Part shown: positions 46,118 to 55,252 of the stretch, piece after piece
Numbering within the stretch: position 1 is the stretch's first letter
How the letters are laid out: the number at the start of each line of letters is the position of its first letter
Position numbers and translations under genes: made by a program
DNA from: Pseudonocardia sp. CNS-004
GTDB lineage: Bacteria > Actinomycetota > Actinomycetes > Mycobacteriales > Pseudonocardiaceae
Reading direction: 5' to 3'
Length of the DNA: 64,000 nt
Assembly (NCBI GenBank): GCA_001942185.1
Contig: MKJV01000055.1
Location: 96,314-160,313, forward strand
The notes under the pieces: generated by a model
Database searches by the model: none
What the model was told of the DNA's origin: nothing
Seen by the model: the letters and a program-made list of their open reading frames with translations, nothing else

Positions 46118-46352
46118 AAAGGTACTATGGCAATTAACTAACTGCCTGTCTAGCTTGTGCGCTGGCCGGGTCGCCCACCTGGGGGGAGTGCGCCGCTGGC
46201 ACGGCGGCATCCCTTCCCCGCAGCCGGCGCCACCCAGAGGGTGTCCCGTGCGTCCGCCCGGCACGGCGACCTCTCACGAGGTCGAGGCAGGCGCGAGCTG
46301 TCAGCCGCCATGGCTTCTGCCTCCCGCCAGAACTGTCCTTGCCGCGGCGGCC

Positions 46353-46585
46353 ATCCGCGTGTGCGACTTGGCCACCGGCACCCCGATTGGTCAACCCCTC
46401 ACCGGCGGCCCGGATGCCGGTGTACTGGTGTGGGATCTGATCACCGGCGCCCCGATCGACCTGCTCCACAACGACCATGGGGCTACTACAGCGCCGTGTA
46501 CACGGTGGCAACCACGGAGCTCAACGGGCGTACGGTCATCGCCGCAGGCGGGGAGCGCGGCACCATCCGCACGTGGGGATCGTGA
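46353..46585 (+). pseudogene. Relic of a WD40-repeat protein
   Basis: Two frames carry remains of WD40 blades: IRVCDLATGTPIGQPLTGGP and VLVWDLITGAPIDLL in one, then AVYTVATTELNGRTVIAAGG and GTIRTWGS with a stop in another. Actinomycete WD40 proteins repeat VxVWDLxTGxPxGxPLTGH. Only about two blades remain and the frame is broken. Confidence 0.65.
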
Positions 46586-46863
46586 CGGGACTCCTCACGC
46601 AGGTGAAGCTTGATCCTCAACTGCGCGGCGGCCGAAGCAGGCGCGTCGAAACCTGGTTGATCATGGACCGCACGCGAGGATGTGCTGTGCGAAGCCGACC
46701 GACAACCCTTGTAGAACAAATGGGTGATACCTAGGCGGACGGTCGGGCCGATACCGCTGTTGTACCGGTTCGACCGTCCAACGCGGCGAGGGCGCCGCCT
46801 GGGCGTCGCGCAGTAGGCCCGAGTTGTTCAGGGCGCTCCCAGGGGCAAGTAGGCTCCGGCGTC

Positions 46864-47712
46864 GTGCCTGTCGTGGTCGTCACAGACTCCACCGCGTACC
46901 TCCCCCGGGGCGTGGCGGAGGACCAGGGGATCAGGGTCGTCGCGCTCGAGGTCCGGCTGGGCGACCGGGTCGGGCGGGAGGGCATCGACATCGACACCGC
47001 CGAGCTGTCCGCGGCGCTCGCCGACCGGCACCTCCACGTGCAGACCTCCCGGCCCGCTCCGGCCGAGTTCGTCGCGACCTACCGTGCCGCGTTCGAGTCC
47101 GGCGCCGACGAGGTGGTGTCGGTGCACCTGTCGCGAGAGCTGTCCGGCACCTGGGATTCCGCCCGCATGGCGGCCGAGGAGGTCGGGCCCGGCCGGGTGC
47201 ACGTCGTCGACTCGCGCTCCACCGCGATGGGGCTGGGGTTCGCCGTGCTGGCGGCCGCCGAGGCAGCGCAGGGCGGCGCAGGCGGGGCCCAGGTCGCGGC
47301 CGCGGCAGAGGACGTCGCATCGCGCTGCCGCATGTTCTTCTCCGTCGAGACGCTCGACCGGCTCCGCCGTGGCGGGCGCATCGGCGCCGCGGCAGCCCTC
47401 GTCGGCACGGCGCTGGCGGTGAAACCGCTGCTGCACGTCGCGCAGGGCCGGATCGTGCCGCTGGAGAAGGTGCGCACCACGGCCCGCGCCGCCCAGCGGC
47501 TCGTGGAGCTCGCCGTGCGCGCCGCCGGGGACGGGCCGGTCGACCTCGCGGTGCACCACCTCGCCGCGGCGACGCGCGCCGACGACGTCGCCGCACGGCT
47601 GCGGGAACGGTTGCCGCACGTGGCCCGCCTGCTCGTGTCGGAGGTCGGGGCCGTGATCGGCGCCCACGTCGGGCCGGGGCTGCTCGGCGTGGTCGTGGTG
47701 CCGAAGGGATAG
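46864..47712 (+). CDS. DegV-family fatty-acid-binding protein
   Basis: A 282-residue protein: VVVTDSTAYLPRGVAEDQGI at the start, LHVQTSRPAPAEFVATY (the TSxP lipid-binding motif), SRELSGTWDSARMAA and VDSRSTAMGLG, and a C-terminal GAVIGAHVGPGLLGVVVV. DegV (FakB-like) proteins bind a fatty acid and may present it to a kinase. In mycobacteria this gene directly follows octT (Rv2417c/Rv2418c); here it resumes the conserved order after the insertion. Confidence 0.92.
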   Translation: MPVVVVTDSTAYLPRGVAEDQGIRVVALEVRLGDRVGREGIDIDTAELSAALADRHLHVQTSRPAPAEFVATYRAAFESGADEVVSVHLSRELSGTWDSARMAAEEVGPGRVHVVDSRSTAMGLGFAVLAAAEAAQGGAGGAQVAAAAEDVASRCRMFFSVETLDRLRRGGRIGAAAALVGTALAVKPLLHVAQGRIVPLEKVRTTARAAQRLVELAVRAAGDGPVDLAVHHLAAATRADDVAARLRERLPHVARLLVSEVGAVIGAHVGPGLLGVVVVPKG

Positions 47713-47829
47713 CAGGCCGCACCGACAACACGTCGTGACCGCGGCCGTGTTGTCCACCTCGCGGATCGGCCATCCACAGCTCGCCGGGACATCCGTTCAC
47801 CGCGCCCGCCCAGGCCTAGCGTCGGGCAC

Positions 47830-48773
47830 ATGGCCCGATCCGATTTCCCCGTCCTGCCGGCCTCGTCCGAGCCCGCGGCCGATTCCGACGTGGGCGTGCT
47901 CGGGCCCGACGGGGTGTGGCCTCCGCCGCGGGCCGGGGTCGCGTCGGTGGCCCCCGGCGGGCTCGATCCGCCCACGGTGCCGATCCTGCTGGCAGGCATG
48001 CCCGAGGAGCAGCCGCGGGCGGCCCGGCCCGGCTGGCGCACCGCGTCGCGCCGCCCGGCCGGTCGAGGGCTGCGCTGCGCGGGTTGCTGCCCGAGTCGTG
48101 GCGGGGTGCGCGCCTGGACCCGGGCCGGCCCGGCGCCACCGCACTGGCGCTCGTCGCCGCGGTGGCGCCGTGGTGGCGGCGGTGGGGGTGGTGGTTCGAG
48201 CGCCCGCGGGCCGAGCCGGTGCCCGGGCTGCCCGCGGTCACGATGGCGGCGGCCGAGACCGCAGCCCCGGCGGCTCCGCCTCCCACGGCGGCCACCACGG
48301 CCGCAGCGCCGGCACCACCCCCGGGCGTCCTCGTCGTGAGCGCATCAGGGAAAGTCCACCGGCCCGGCCTGGTGGAGGTGCCGGCCGGGGCCCGCGTCGC
48401 CGACGTGCTCGAGGCGGCGGGCGGTGCGTTGCCGGGCACCGACCTGTCCGGGCTCAACCTCGCGCGCCGCGTGGTCGACGGCGAACAGGTCGCCGTCGGG
48501 GTCCCCGCCGCGCCCGACGCCGCCCCGGCCGCAGGGCCCGGTCCGGGTGCCGCAGCGCCGGAGGCGGGCGCGGCCCCCGCCGGCAAGATAGACATCAACA
48601 CCGCGACCGTCGAGCAGCTGGACACGCTCCCCGGCGTCGGCCCGGTCACGGCCCAGCGGATCCTCGAATGGCGCACCCGCAACGGGAGGTTCACGCGGAT
48701 CGAGCAGCTGCGGGAGATCGAGGGCATCGGGGAGCGCCGGTTCGCGCAGCTGCGGGAGGTGGTCACGGTGTGA
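47830..48773 (+). CDS. comEA: ComEA-like DNA-binding protein, frame interrupted near 48060
   Basis: The N-terminal cytoplasmic part (MARSDFPVLPASSEPAADSD) is in one frame and the rest in another; one extra base near 48060 joins them. Then come a TM segment (GATALALVAAVA, WWRRWGWWF), an Ala/Pro linker, an SLBB-like domain (VLVVSASGKVHRPGLVEVPA) and the helix-hairpin-helix (KIDINTATVEQLDTLPGVGP, then IEGIGERRFAQLREVV). It would bind incoming DNA outside the membrane for uptake by ComEC. About 314 residues when joined. Confidence 0.87.
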
Positions 48774-48880
48774 GCCGCCGCTCAGGTACCCATGCGGCCG
48801 TCCTACTGCGACCGGCCACGAACTCGGCCCTGATCTTCGTCGCCCGGGCCCGCGGTGCTGCTGCTGCCCTACAGCCGGGG

Positions 48881-49027
48881 TGGTGGCGGCCCACGATTCT
48901 GCCGCTGCTCACGTCGTTCAACAACGTTCCGCTGTCGCTGATGCTCACCTCGCGCCGGGTGGAGACGCTACCGGTGGCGATGCTCGAGTACGTCCAGACG
49001 TCGTTCACGCCCATGATCGCGGCCTAG
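48881..49027 (+). pseudogene. Relic of an ABC-transporter permease (PotC-like)
   Basis: The frame reads WWRPTILPLLTSFNNVPLSL and MLTSRRVETLPVAMLEYVQT followed by SFTPMIAA and a stop. This is the C-terminal part of polyamine-type ABC permeases (FxxSFDxxPxSLFL...TLPxxMxxYxxxxxxPxIAA). Everything before it and the usual last 20-30 residues are missing. It sits between comEA and the TPR gene. Confidence 0.65.
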
Positions 49028-49557
49028 CGCCACCAGGCCTCGACCGGCGCGATCGGGGCGGTGATGTCGACGTGGTGCTCCAGCAGCCGGAGTGACCGTC
49101 GCGTGTCCGGGTGGTTCGGGCCCAGGACGGACAGCTGGTCGTCGATCACGAGTGCGAGAAGCGCCATCGCCCGCATCCGCTGCCCCCTGTGGAGCAGCAC
49201 GTGGGCCAGCGTGGAGGTCCAGCGGAGCGTGAGCGGGTCGTTCGGCCCGGCCATCTTCTCGAGCTCCTCGACGTAGACCTGCAGATCTATGGAGGCGTCG
49301 CGGAACCGGTGCGCGTCGATGGTCCTGCAGGCCCGCTTCATGACCCAGAAGTTCGTGGCCCACTCCGCCGTGGCGCCGACCAGGGTGAGCCCGAGTGCCA
49401 CGGCGAGCCAGAACGCCGTATCCCGAATCCACTCCGGGGTGGCATCGACACCCCCGACCAGGACCGCGATACCGACACCCGCCGTGTAGAGCACCGCTGC
49501 GGCAACGCCGATCACGAAGGCCGGTGGCGCGGACCCCGGGCGCCGAAACCGGTTCAT
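49024..49557 (-). CDS. Membrane-anchored tetratricopeptide-like protein
   Basis: About 177 residues. Two N-terminal hydrophobic segments (AFVIGVAAAVLYTAGVGIAV and FWLAVALGLTLVGATAEW) are followed by a cytoplasmic helical part with DPLTLRWTSTLAHVLLHRGQ and SVLGPNHPDTRRSLRLLEH. The latter is the TPR_10/12 repeat signature of actinomycete signalling proteins (LGPxHPDTLxxRxxLA). One and a half repeats only. The role is unknown. It is inserted, together with the permease relic, between comEA and comEC. Confidence 0.65.
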   Translation of the reverse strand: MNRFRRPGSAPPAFVIGVAAAVLYTAGVGIAVLVGGVDATPEWIRDTAFWLAVALGLTLVGATAEWATNFWVMKRACRTIDAHRFRDASIDLQVYVEELEKMAGPNDPLTLRWTSTLAHVLLHRGQRMRAMALLALVIDDQLSVLGPNHPDTRRSLRLLEHHVDITAPIAPVEAWWR

Positions 49558-49787
49558 GATCTTCCGCCCTCCTGAGGATGCAGTCGACACACCAGGTATG
49601 ACCGAAGAAGGAGCGCAACGGTTGGGTGATCCGGGCGCCGCCCCCTGTGGCCAGTGTGGTCGAAGGGACCGGCAGGTTCGGTCGTGCCGGTGCGCATCGG
49701 CGCAGTGTTGTCCACCTCGGCGTTCGGCCATCCACAGGTTCCGGCGAGCCCAGTTCGACGCTCCCGATCGTTCGTAGCGTCGAACGC

Positions 49788-52184
49788 GTGACGTTCCCCG
49801 CCCGCTCACCGACCCCCGACATCGACATGCCCCGGCGCCCGCCCGACCTGCGGCTGGTGCCGGCCGCACTCGCCGTCTGGGCCGTCGTGCTGCTGGGCAT
49901 CGGGCTCGGGCCGGTTGCGGGGGCGGCCGCGCTGATCGGGTGCGGGGCGCTCGTCGGCGTCACGGTGGTGCGCCACCGCGGCGCGGTGTGGGCGAGGGCG
50001 GTCCTCGCGGCCGCCGGATGTGCGGCGGCGGCAGCGCTGGTGGTGGTCGCCCACACGCTGCTCGTCGAGCACCACCCGCTGCGCGGTCCCGCGGAGCGTG
50101 GGGCTGCGGCGGAGCTGCGGGTGGTCGTCGCCGACGACCCGCGGCCGCTGCGCGGCTCCGGCTTCGGGGCGCGGCCCGGTGAGGCGAGCCAGGTGCTGGT
50201 GCCCGCGGCCCTGGAAAGCGCCGAGGCCGGACCCGGCGCCTGGACGGCCGGCGGCAGGGTGCTGCTCATCGCGCCGGTCGAGGGGTGGGCCACGCTGCTC
50301 CCCGGCCAGGTCGCCACCGCGGAGGGGCTGCTCGCGCCGGCGGGGCGACGCGATCTCACGGTCGCGGTGCTGCGGGTCCGCGGCACGCCAGGGCAGGTGT
50401 CGGAGCCGCCGTGGTGGCAGCACGCCGCGGGTTCACTGAGGGCCGGGCTACGCGACGCCGCGGGCGTGCTGCCACCCGCACCGGGCGGGCTGCTGCCTGG
50501 CCTGTCCGTCGGCGACACGAGCCTGCTCACCGAGGAGGTCGAGGCCGACTTCCGGGCCGCTGGCCTCAGCCATCTCCTCGCGGTGTCCGGAGCCAACCTG
50601 GCGATCGTGGCCGGGGCCGTCCTCGCGCTGCTGCGGGTGCTGCGGGCCGACCCCCGGCTCGCGGCCGCTCTCAGTGCGGCCGCCGTGCTCGGGTTCGTCG
50701 TGCTCGCCCGGCCGTCGCCGAGCGTCGTGCGGGCGGCCGCCATGGCTGCCGTGGTGCTGTTCGCGCTGGCGATTGGGCGAGGACGTTCCGCGGTCCCGGC
50801 GCTCGCGGCGGCCGTGCTGGTGCTGCTGCTGGCCGACCCGGCGCTCGCCGTCGACCCCGGGTTCGCGCTGTCGGTGCTCGCCACCGGCGGGCTGGTGCTG
50901 CTCGCGCCGGGCTGGTCGGCCGCCCTGCAGCGGCGGGGCGTGCCACGGTGGGGCGCGGAGGCGCTCGCCGTGCCTGCGGCGGCGTTCGTCGCCACCGCTC
51001 CGCTGGTCGCCGGGCTCAGCGCGCAGGTGAGCCCGGTGGCGGTGGTCGCCAACCTGCTCGCGGTGCCGGCGGTCGCCCCGGCCACGGTGCTCGGCGTGCT
51101 GGCCGCGGTGCTGTCCCCGCTCGGCACGTTGCCCGCGCAGGTGTGCGCGTGGCTGGCCGGGCCTGCCGTCTGGTGGCTGGTGCTGGTGGCCGACCGGTCC
51201 GCGGCCGTCCCCGGTGCGGCGCTCGACTGGCCCGCCGGGCTACCCGGCGCGGTGCTGCTCGGCCTGCTGGTGCTGGGGCTGTTGTGGTTCGGCCGGTTCC
51301 CGCGGTGGCGCGCGCTGCTCCTCGCCGTCGCGCTGGGGCTCGCGCTCGTGCTGGTGCCCACGCGCATCGTCCCTCCGGGGTGGCCGCCTCCGGGGTGGGC
51401 GGTGGTGGCCTGCGACGTGGGCCAGGGCGATGCCCTCGTCCTCGCCACCGGCCGGCCGGGATGGGTCGTGCTGGTCGACGCCGGGCCCGACGACGGCCCG
51501 GTCGACGCCTGCCTCGACCGCCTCGGGGTGCAGGGGATCGCCCTGGCGGTGCTCAGCCACCTGCACGCCGATCACGTCGGCGGCCTTGCCGGCGCGTTGC
51601 GCGGCCGCGCGGTCCGCGGCGTGGCGGTCGGACCCGTGCGCGAGCCGGGGTGGGCGCTGCGGGAGGTCGCCGACACGGCGTCCGCCGCCGGTGCCCCGCT
51701 CGTCGCGCTCGCCGCGGGCAGGCGCCTGGTCTGGCCGGGCCTCACCCTCGACGTGCTCGGCCCGCAGCACCCCGCCGCATTCGTCGACGGCGACGACGGC
51801 ACGGCGGTCAACGACGGCTCGCTGGTGCTGCGCGCCCGCACCCCGGCCGGCTCCGTGCTGCTCACCGGTGACGTGGAGCTCGCCGCGCAGGCCGACCTGC
51901 TCGTGTCCGGCGCCGACCTGCGCGCAGACGTCCTCAAGATGCCGCATCATGGCAGCCGATACACATCGGTGGCGTTCCTCAACGCGGTGTCCCCGCGTGC
52001 GGTGCTGGTGAGCGTCGGCGCCGGCAACCGCTACCGGCATCCCGATCCCGGTCTCGTCGGGGGTCTCGAGCGGGCCGGCGCCACGGTCCGCCGCACCGAC
52101 CTCACGGGCGACGTCGCTGTGGTCGGCAGCACAGCCGACCTCGAGCTCGTCTCCCGCGGCTCACCGCTCCCGGCTCCGCGATGA
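49788..52184 (+). CDS. comEC: ComEC/Rec2 DNA-uptake channel
   Basis: A 798-residue membrane protein with about 10 TM segments. The competence domain contains GLLPGLSVGDTSLLTEEVEA and the family motif AAGLSHLLAVSGANLAIVAG. The C-terminal metallo-beta-lactamase domain (from about residue 530) has DVGQGDALVLAT, SHLHADHVGGL, LTGDVELAAQADLL and KMPHHGSRY, all metal ligands present. It would translocate single-stranded DNA and process one strand. The usual downstream holA is not seen in this window. Start GTG 49788; ATG 49827 is possible. Confidence 0.93.
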   Translation: MTFPARSPTPDIDMPRRPPDLRLVPAALAVWAVVLLGIGLGPVAGAAALIGCGALVGVTVVRHRGAVWARAVLAAAGCAAAAALVVVAHTLLVEHHPLRGPAERGAAAELRVVVADDPRPLRGSGFGARPGEASQVLVPAALESAEAGPGAWTAGGRVLLIAPVEGWATLLPGQVATAEGLLAPAGRRDLTVAVLRVRGTPGQVSEPPWWQHAAGSLRAGLRDAAGVLPPAPGGLLPGLSVGDTSLLTEEVEADFRAAGLSHLLAVSGANLAIVAGAVLALLRVLRADPRLAAALSAAAVLGFVVLARPSPSVVRAAAMAAVVLFALAIGRGRSAVPALAAAVLVLLLADPALAVDPGFALSVLATGGLVLLAPGWSAALQRRGVPRWGAEALAVPAAAFVATAPLVAGLSAQVSPVAVVANLLAVPAVAPATVLGVLAAVLSPLGTLPAQVCAWLAGPAVWWLVLVADRSAAVPGAALDWPAGLPGAVLLGLLVLGLLWFGRFPRWRALLLAVALGLALVLVPTRIVPPGWPPPGWAVVACDVGQGDALVLATGRPGWVVLVDAGPDDGPVDACLDRLGVQGIALAVLSHLHADHVGGLAGALRGRAVRGVAVGPVREPGWALREVADTASAAGAPLVALAAGRRLVWPGLTLDVLGPQHPAAFVDGDDGTAVNDGSLVLRARTPAGSVLLTGDVELAAQADLLVSGADLRADVLKMPHHGSRYTSVAFLNAVSPRAVLVSVGAGNRYRHPDPGLVGGLERAGATVRRTDLTGDVAVVGSTADLELVSRGSPLPAPR

Positions 52185-52301
52185 GGACGCCCGGCGGGGG
52201 TTGGCTGGGCCGAGGAGGCTGGCCGGCATGTCCACAGCGCTCCGATCGCCGCAGCACGAGCCGAAGCCGGACCCCCGTGGTGACACCTTTGGCGTCGGCC
52301 G

Positions 52302-52607
52302 CTAACCCAGGTCGAGGGCCTTCATTCCCCAGGCGCAGGCGGCGTCGCGGTCGTGGCCGGGGATGGTGCGGGTTGCGTGTGGGGGTGGGGTGATCCAGCG
52401 TAGGGAGCGCCGGCCGGTGACCGGGCGAAGGGTCCAGCGTCCGAATTCGCGGTGCAGGGTGTAGCCGCCGCCGTTGTCGCGTTCGTCCAGCCGCCCCCGG
52501 CCGGCGATGCGGACGACAGTGCGGAGTAGCCAGCGGCAGCGGTGGTTGATGCGGTTGGCGAGGGTGCCCGCGCTGTAGGTGGCGTAGCGGCCGGTGGTGG
52601 CGGGCAT
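52302..52607 (-). CDS. Hypothetical basic protein of about 101 residues
   Basis: Starts ATG (MPATTGRYATYSAGTLANRI), arginine-rich, with WRLLRT-like helical start CRWLLRTVVRIAGRGRLDER and an aromatic middle FGRWTLRPVTGRRSLRWIT. It begins 2 bp after the stop of the secreted protein gene, so the two probably form one unit. No family recognised. Composition suggests a cytoplasmic protein. Confidence 0.5.
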   Translation of the reverse strand: MPATTGRYATYSAGTLANRINHRCRWLLRTVVRIAGRGRLDERDNGGGYTLHREFGRWTLRPVTGRRSLRWITPPPHATRTIPGHDRDAACAWGMKALDLG

Positions 52608-52609
52608 GT

Positions 52610-53153
52610 TCAGCCGTTCCCTCTCTCGCAGTCGGCGGCGGTGACGAACCGCTCGATGCTGTCGTCCTGGAACTCGAAATCGCGCCCCGGCAGCGTACCG
52701 ACGACGTGGGCGTGGACGCGCCAAGGTCCGGGCCGGCATCCAGTCTTGACCTCGTAGACCTGGCGCGGATTCGGGATCGCGGCGCTGCTGGTGGACTCGG
52801 CGGTCTTCCACGTGCTCGCCTGGCGGTATTGCAGGCTGAGGGTGAAGTCGTGTCGTTTCGGGCGGGACGTCGCACACGGCAGAGGCGTTGCCGAGGATGC
52901 TCGGTCCCGTCACGGTCGGCTTGATGGGCATGAACCGGAGGTCGCAGGACTTCGCGTGAGCCTTCGCGGGAAGGTCCGGCACGCTCGTGGCCTGCGCGGC
53001 CGCGGTGCAGGAGCCGAGGGTGAGGGTTGCGGCGACGCCGGCGAGGATCGCGGCCTGCGCGGCACGTGCGAGCCGTCGACGGCCGCGTTGGCGCCCGAAC
53101 CGGCCGAGGGCGTGGATCTCGCGTGAGGTCTTCGGCGAATGAGTCGTTGTCAT
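52610..53153 (-). CDS. Secreted cysteine-containing protein, frame interrupted near 52864
   Basis: The N-terminal half has a long signal peptide: basic RFGRQRGRRRLARAAQ, hydrophobic AAILAGVAATLTLG, and cleavage likely after AQA. The mature start ATSVPDLPAKAHAKSCDLRF is followed by GNASAVCDV. The second half is in another frame: RHDFTLSLQYRQASTWKTAE, NPRQVYEVKTGCRPGPWRVH, then DFEFQDDSIERFVTAADCER. Four Cys in the mature protein could form two disulfides. Joining needs one base removed (or two added) near 52864. About 180 residues; no family recognised. Confidence 0.6.
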
Positions 53154-53959
53154 GGCCCGGTCAGACCACAGCGACCCGCGAGCGGTTCCCGGCGACTCAG
53201 ATGGAGCCGGTCTCGCTGCGCAGCGTCTCGAGGTCGGTCTCCACGCCAGGCGAGGCGCCGCGCGCGAGCCGGCGCAGAGTCGCCTCGCCCCGGACCCCAC
53301 ATACGGCCAACGTCGGCGCGCACTGCGCCATTGGGCTTCGAGCGCTGGGATGCGCGTGCGAGACGTCCCCGCTGGCCACGTCCGACGAGGTGGCCTATCG
53401 GCCAGACAGCGCGAGATCTCGGTGTTCAATGGGGGAATCGAACCCAGAAACGCAGCACACCTGCGCATAGCAGGTGTTCATACGGTGCAGCATAGCTTAA
53501 TCGAGTCGGTTGTGGCTATCGGGGCTGCTATTGCCGTGCGCGGACGTTCATCAGTCTGCCCTCGGCGGCTTCGTCGAAACGCAAGGTGCTGCTGCTCCTG
53601 TCTAGGCTTGGCGCAGCCACCGATGTCGTGAGGTTCACCGTCGAGTGCTCACGATCCGTTCGCCGAACCATGGCGGCAAAGCATTCGGTGGCGGCTGGGC
53701 CTCAATCTGTCCGATGATCTCCGATAGGTCGAGCCTGCACTCGGGAGTTGGCGGCCTCGGCGATCTCTATTCATGGTCTGGCTCGGCAAGTCTGGGCCGA
53801 AGCCCGTGTGGCACGTCGGGCGCTATCGATCTGCTCAGCCCCAAGCACAACGCCCACCGCCCTCACCGATCGTTGCATTACCGAGGCGCGCCGAGATCGC
53901 GTTGTGCGGAGCGGTCGGATGTGTGCTCAGTGCCGCGCGACCCGGCTCTCGTCACACCG
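53154..53959. other. Non-coding accessory stretch with insertion debris
   Basis: No intact gene. It includes a tRNA T-arm-like sequence on the minus strand (around 53430-53450) that does not fold into a whole tRNA, an AT-richer part near 53490-53600, and a transposase relic near 53.85 kb. Confidence 0.6.
53820..53895 (+). pseudogene. Relic of an IS3/IS481-type transposase (integrase core C-terminus)
   Basis: The frame reads LLSPKHNAHRPHRSLHYRG. The sequence YNxHRPHRSL is the conserved end of the DDE integrase core of IS3/IS481-family transposases. Only about 20 residues are recognisable, without inverted repeats. Confidence 0.55.
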
Positions 53960-54496
53960 TCATGGGTGGAGCGTCCCGGCGGTGCCAACGCCCGCGACGG
54001 GCCGGCCGTCCTCGAGATAGCAGAGCGCGTGCGCGCGGGTCGCCGCCCGCACCCGCCGCCGGATGGGCTTTCTCAGCATCGTCAGGGCCGTGCGCAGGTC
54101 CGCAACCCGGTGCTCGGCGATCTCCTCTGGCTGCACCACGATCCCGGCTAGCCTGGCGTCGCTGAACGCGCCGCAGTCGAACAGGTACCGAATGCCGCCC
54201 GGTTTGCCTGGGCGAGGGCGGCGGAAGTCCATGCACGCCAGCCGGACCGGGTGGCCCGCACCGATGGTGAGGCCGCATTCTTCGGCCACCTCACGCCGGC
54301 ACGCTTCCCAGGGCGTCTCCCCGTCGGCCTCCATGACGCCGCCGGGAATCGTCCAGCCGGACTTGTAGGTGGGTTTCAGGATCAGTAGCCGACCTGCCCG
54401 GTCGAAGATCAGCGCGCCCGCGGAAACCGGGATGGCTGGGAGGCCGACGGCATCCAGGACGGCCTCGTCCGGCCCGAAACCGTTGTCGGTGGTCAC
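53960..54496 (-). CDS. Nudix hydrolase
   Basis: About 178 residues from GTG 54496. The Nudix box GGVMEADGETPWEACRREVA, then EECGLTIG, fits GX5EX7REUXEEXGU exactly. The N-terminal sheet is AIPVSAGALIFDRAGRLLIL. It would hydrolyse a nucleoside-diphosphate derivative of unknown identity. It stands alone at the edge of the catabolic region. The last residues run close to the transposase relic. Confidence 0.85.
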   Translation of the reverse strand: MTTDNGFGPDEAVLDAVGLPAIPVSAGALIFDRAGRLLILKPTYKSGWTIPGGVMEADGETPWEACRREVAEECGLTIGAGHPVRLACMDFRRPRPGKPGGIRYLFDCGAFSDARLAGIVVQPEEIAEHRVADLRTALTMLRKPIRRRVRAATRAHALCYLEDGRPVAGVGTAGTLHP

Positions 54497-55252
54497 GGCC
54501 CTCACATTACGGCGTGGACGGCGTGTACGAAGCACGCGTAGCGGCGATCGCCTGTGGGCTGCGCTCTACCATCACTCGATCATGCGCATTCGCATTCATT
54601 GTTCGATTGCACGAATGCATTGTTGTTGTCCAGTGACCGTCGCTCGAAGGCGCGGACGGCGGTGGTCAGCGACCACGGGTCGATCGCCACAGTGGTCGCC
54701 AACAGGAAGTCGACGCGGGCCGCCTTCTGCTCCGGGAGAGGTCGTTGGCGGGGAACAGGCGGAGAACCGTGTCGTGCGCGGTCACCCGATGACCGTCGGG
54801 GTCGGCGCAGCTCCGCCTCGGATCTGGCGGTCGATTCCTCGGGCATCAGCGTCTCCCACCATTCAGCTCGTCCCCAAGATCTCGGGGGCGCTCAGACCGC
54901 ACCTCCCCACCCTCCGTCCCACCCCGGTAGGACTACGAGAGAGCTTGCCGGAACGGCAAACACGCGTCCGATCTCGACGCCCGCGCGGCGCGACGTGATG
55001 AGGTCGCGGTGGCCGTTGTCGGGCAGCTGCGTGGAATGGGGCTGCGCGGAATGGGCTGCGTGGCCCTTCGATCCAGGTGCCGTCACACAGCGAGGTCGCG
55101 GCGGTCGGTCGCGGAGCAGTGGCGTCGGGCGCGGTCGAGGTCGGACCGGGCGGGGAGCACTGATCCGGCTGCCACTGAGCGGCAACGCGTGCTTCGTGCC
55201 GCCGGGGGGGTCCAGCAAGGATGGGACCGAGAAGGCGGCCGATAGGAGGACC
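54497..55252. other. 756-bp stretch with no supportable gene
   Basis: Open frames on both strands lack recognisable domains. Around 54580-54640 the sequence is AT-richer and contains inverted GCATTC...GAATGC (6-bp arms, 54605-54631), possibly a regulator site or promoter. The right end carries AGGAGGA, the ribosome site of the dehalogenase-like gene. Confidence 0.5.

Noticed and set aside
53428..53500. tRNA-like sequence on the minus strand (T-loop GGGTTCGATTCC and an anticodon-arm-like ACCTG-CTATGCG-CAGGT hairpin)
   Set aside because: The T-stem pairs only 3 of 5 bp, the spacing between the arms is too long, no D-arm is present and the 3' acceptor ATTGAAC has no partner. At most a decayed tRNA or att remnant.
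54580..54846. 88-codon minus-strand frame ending in the AT-richer stretch
   Set aside because: Some helical-looking sequence (VDFLLATTVAIDPWSL) but no family match I can defend and no start signal.
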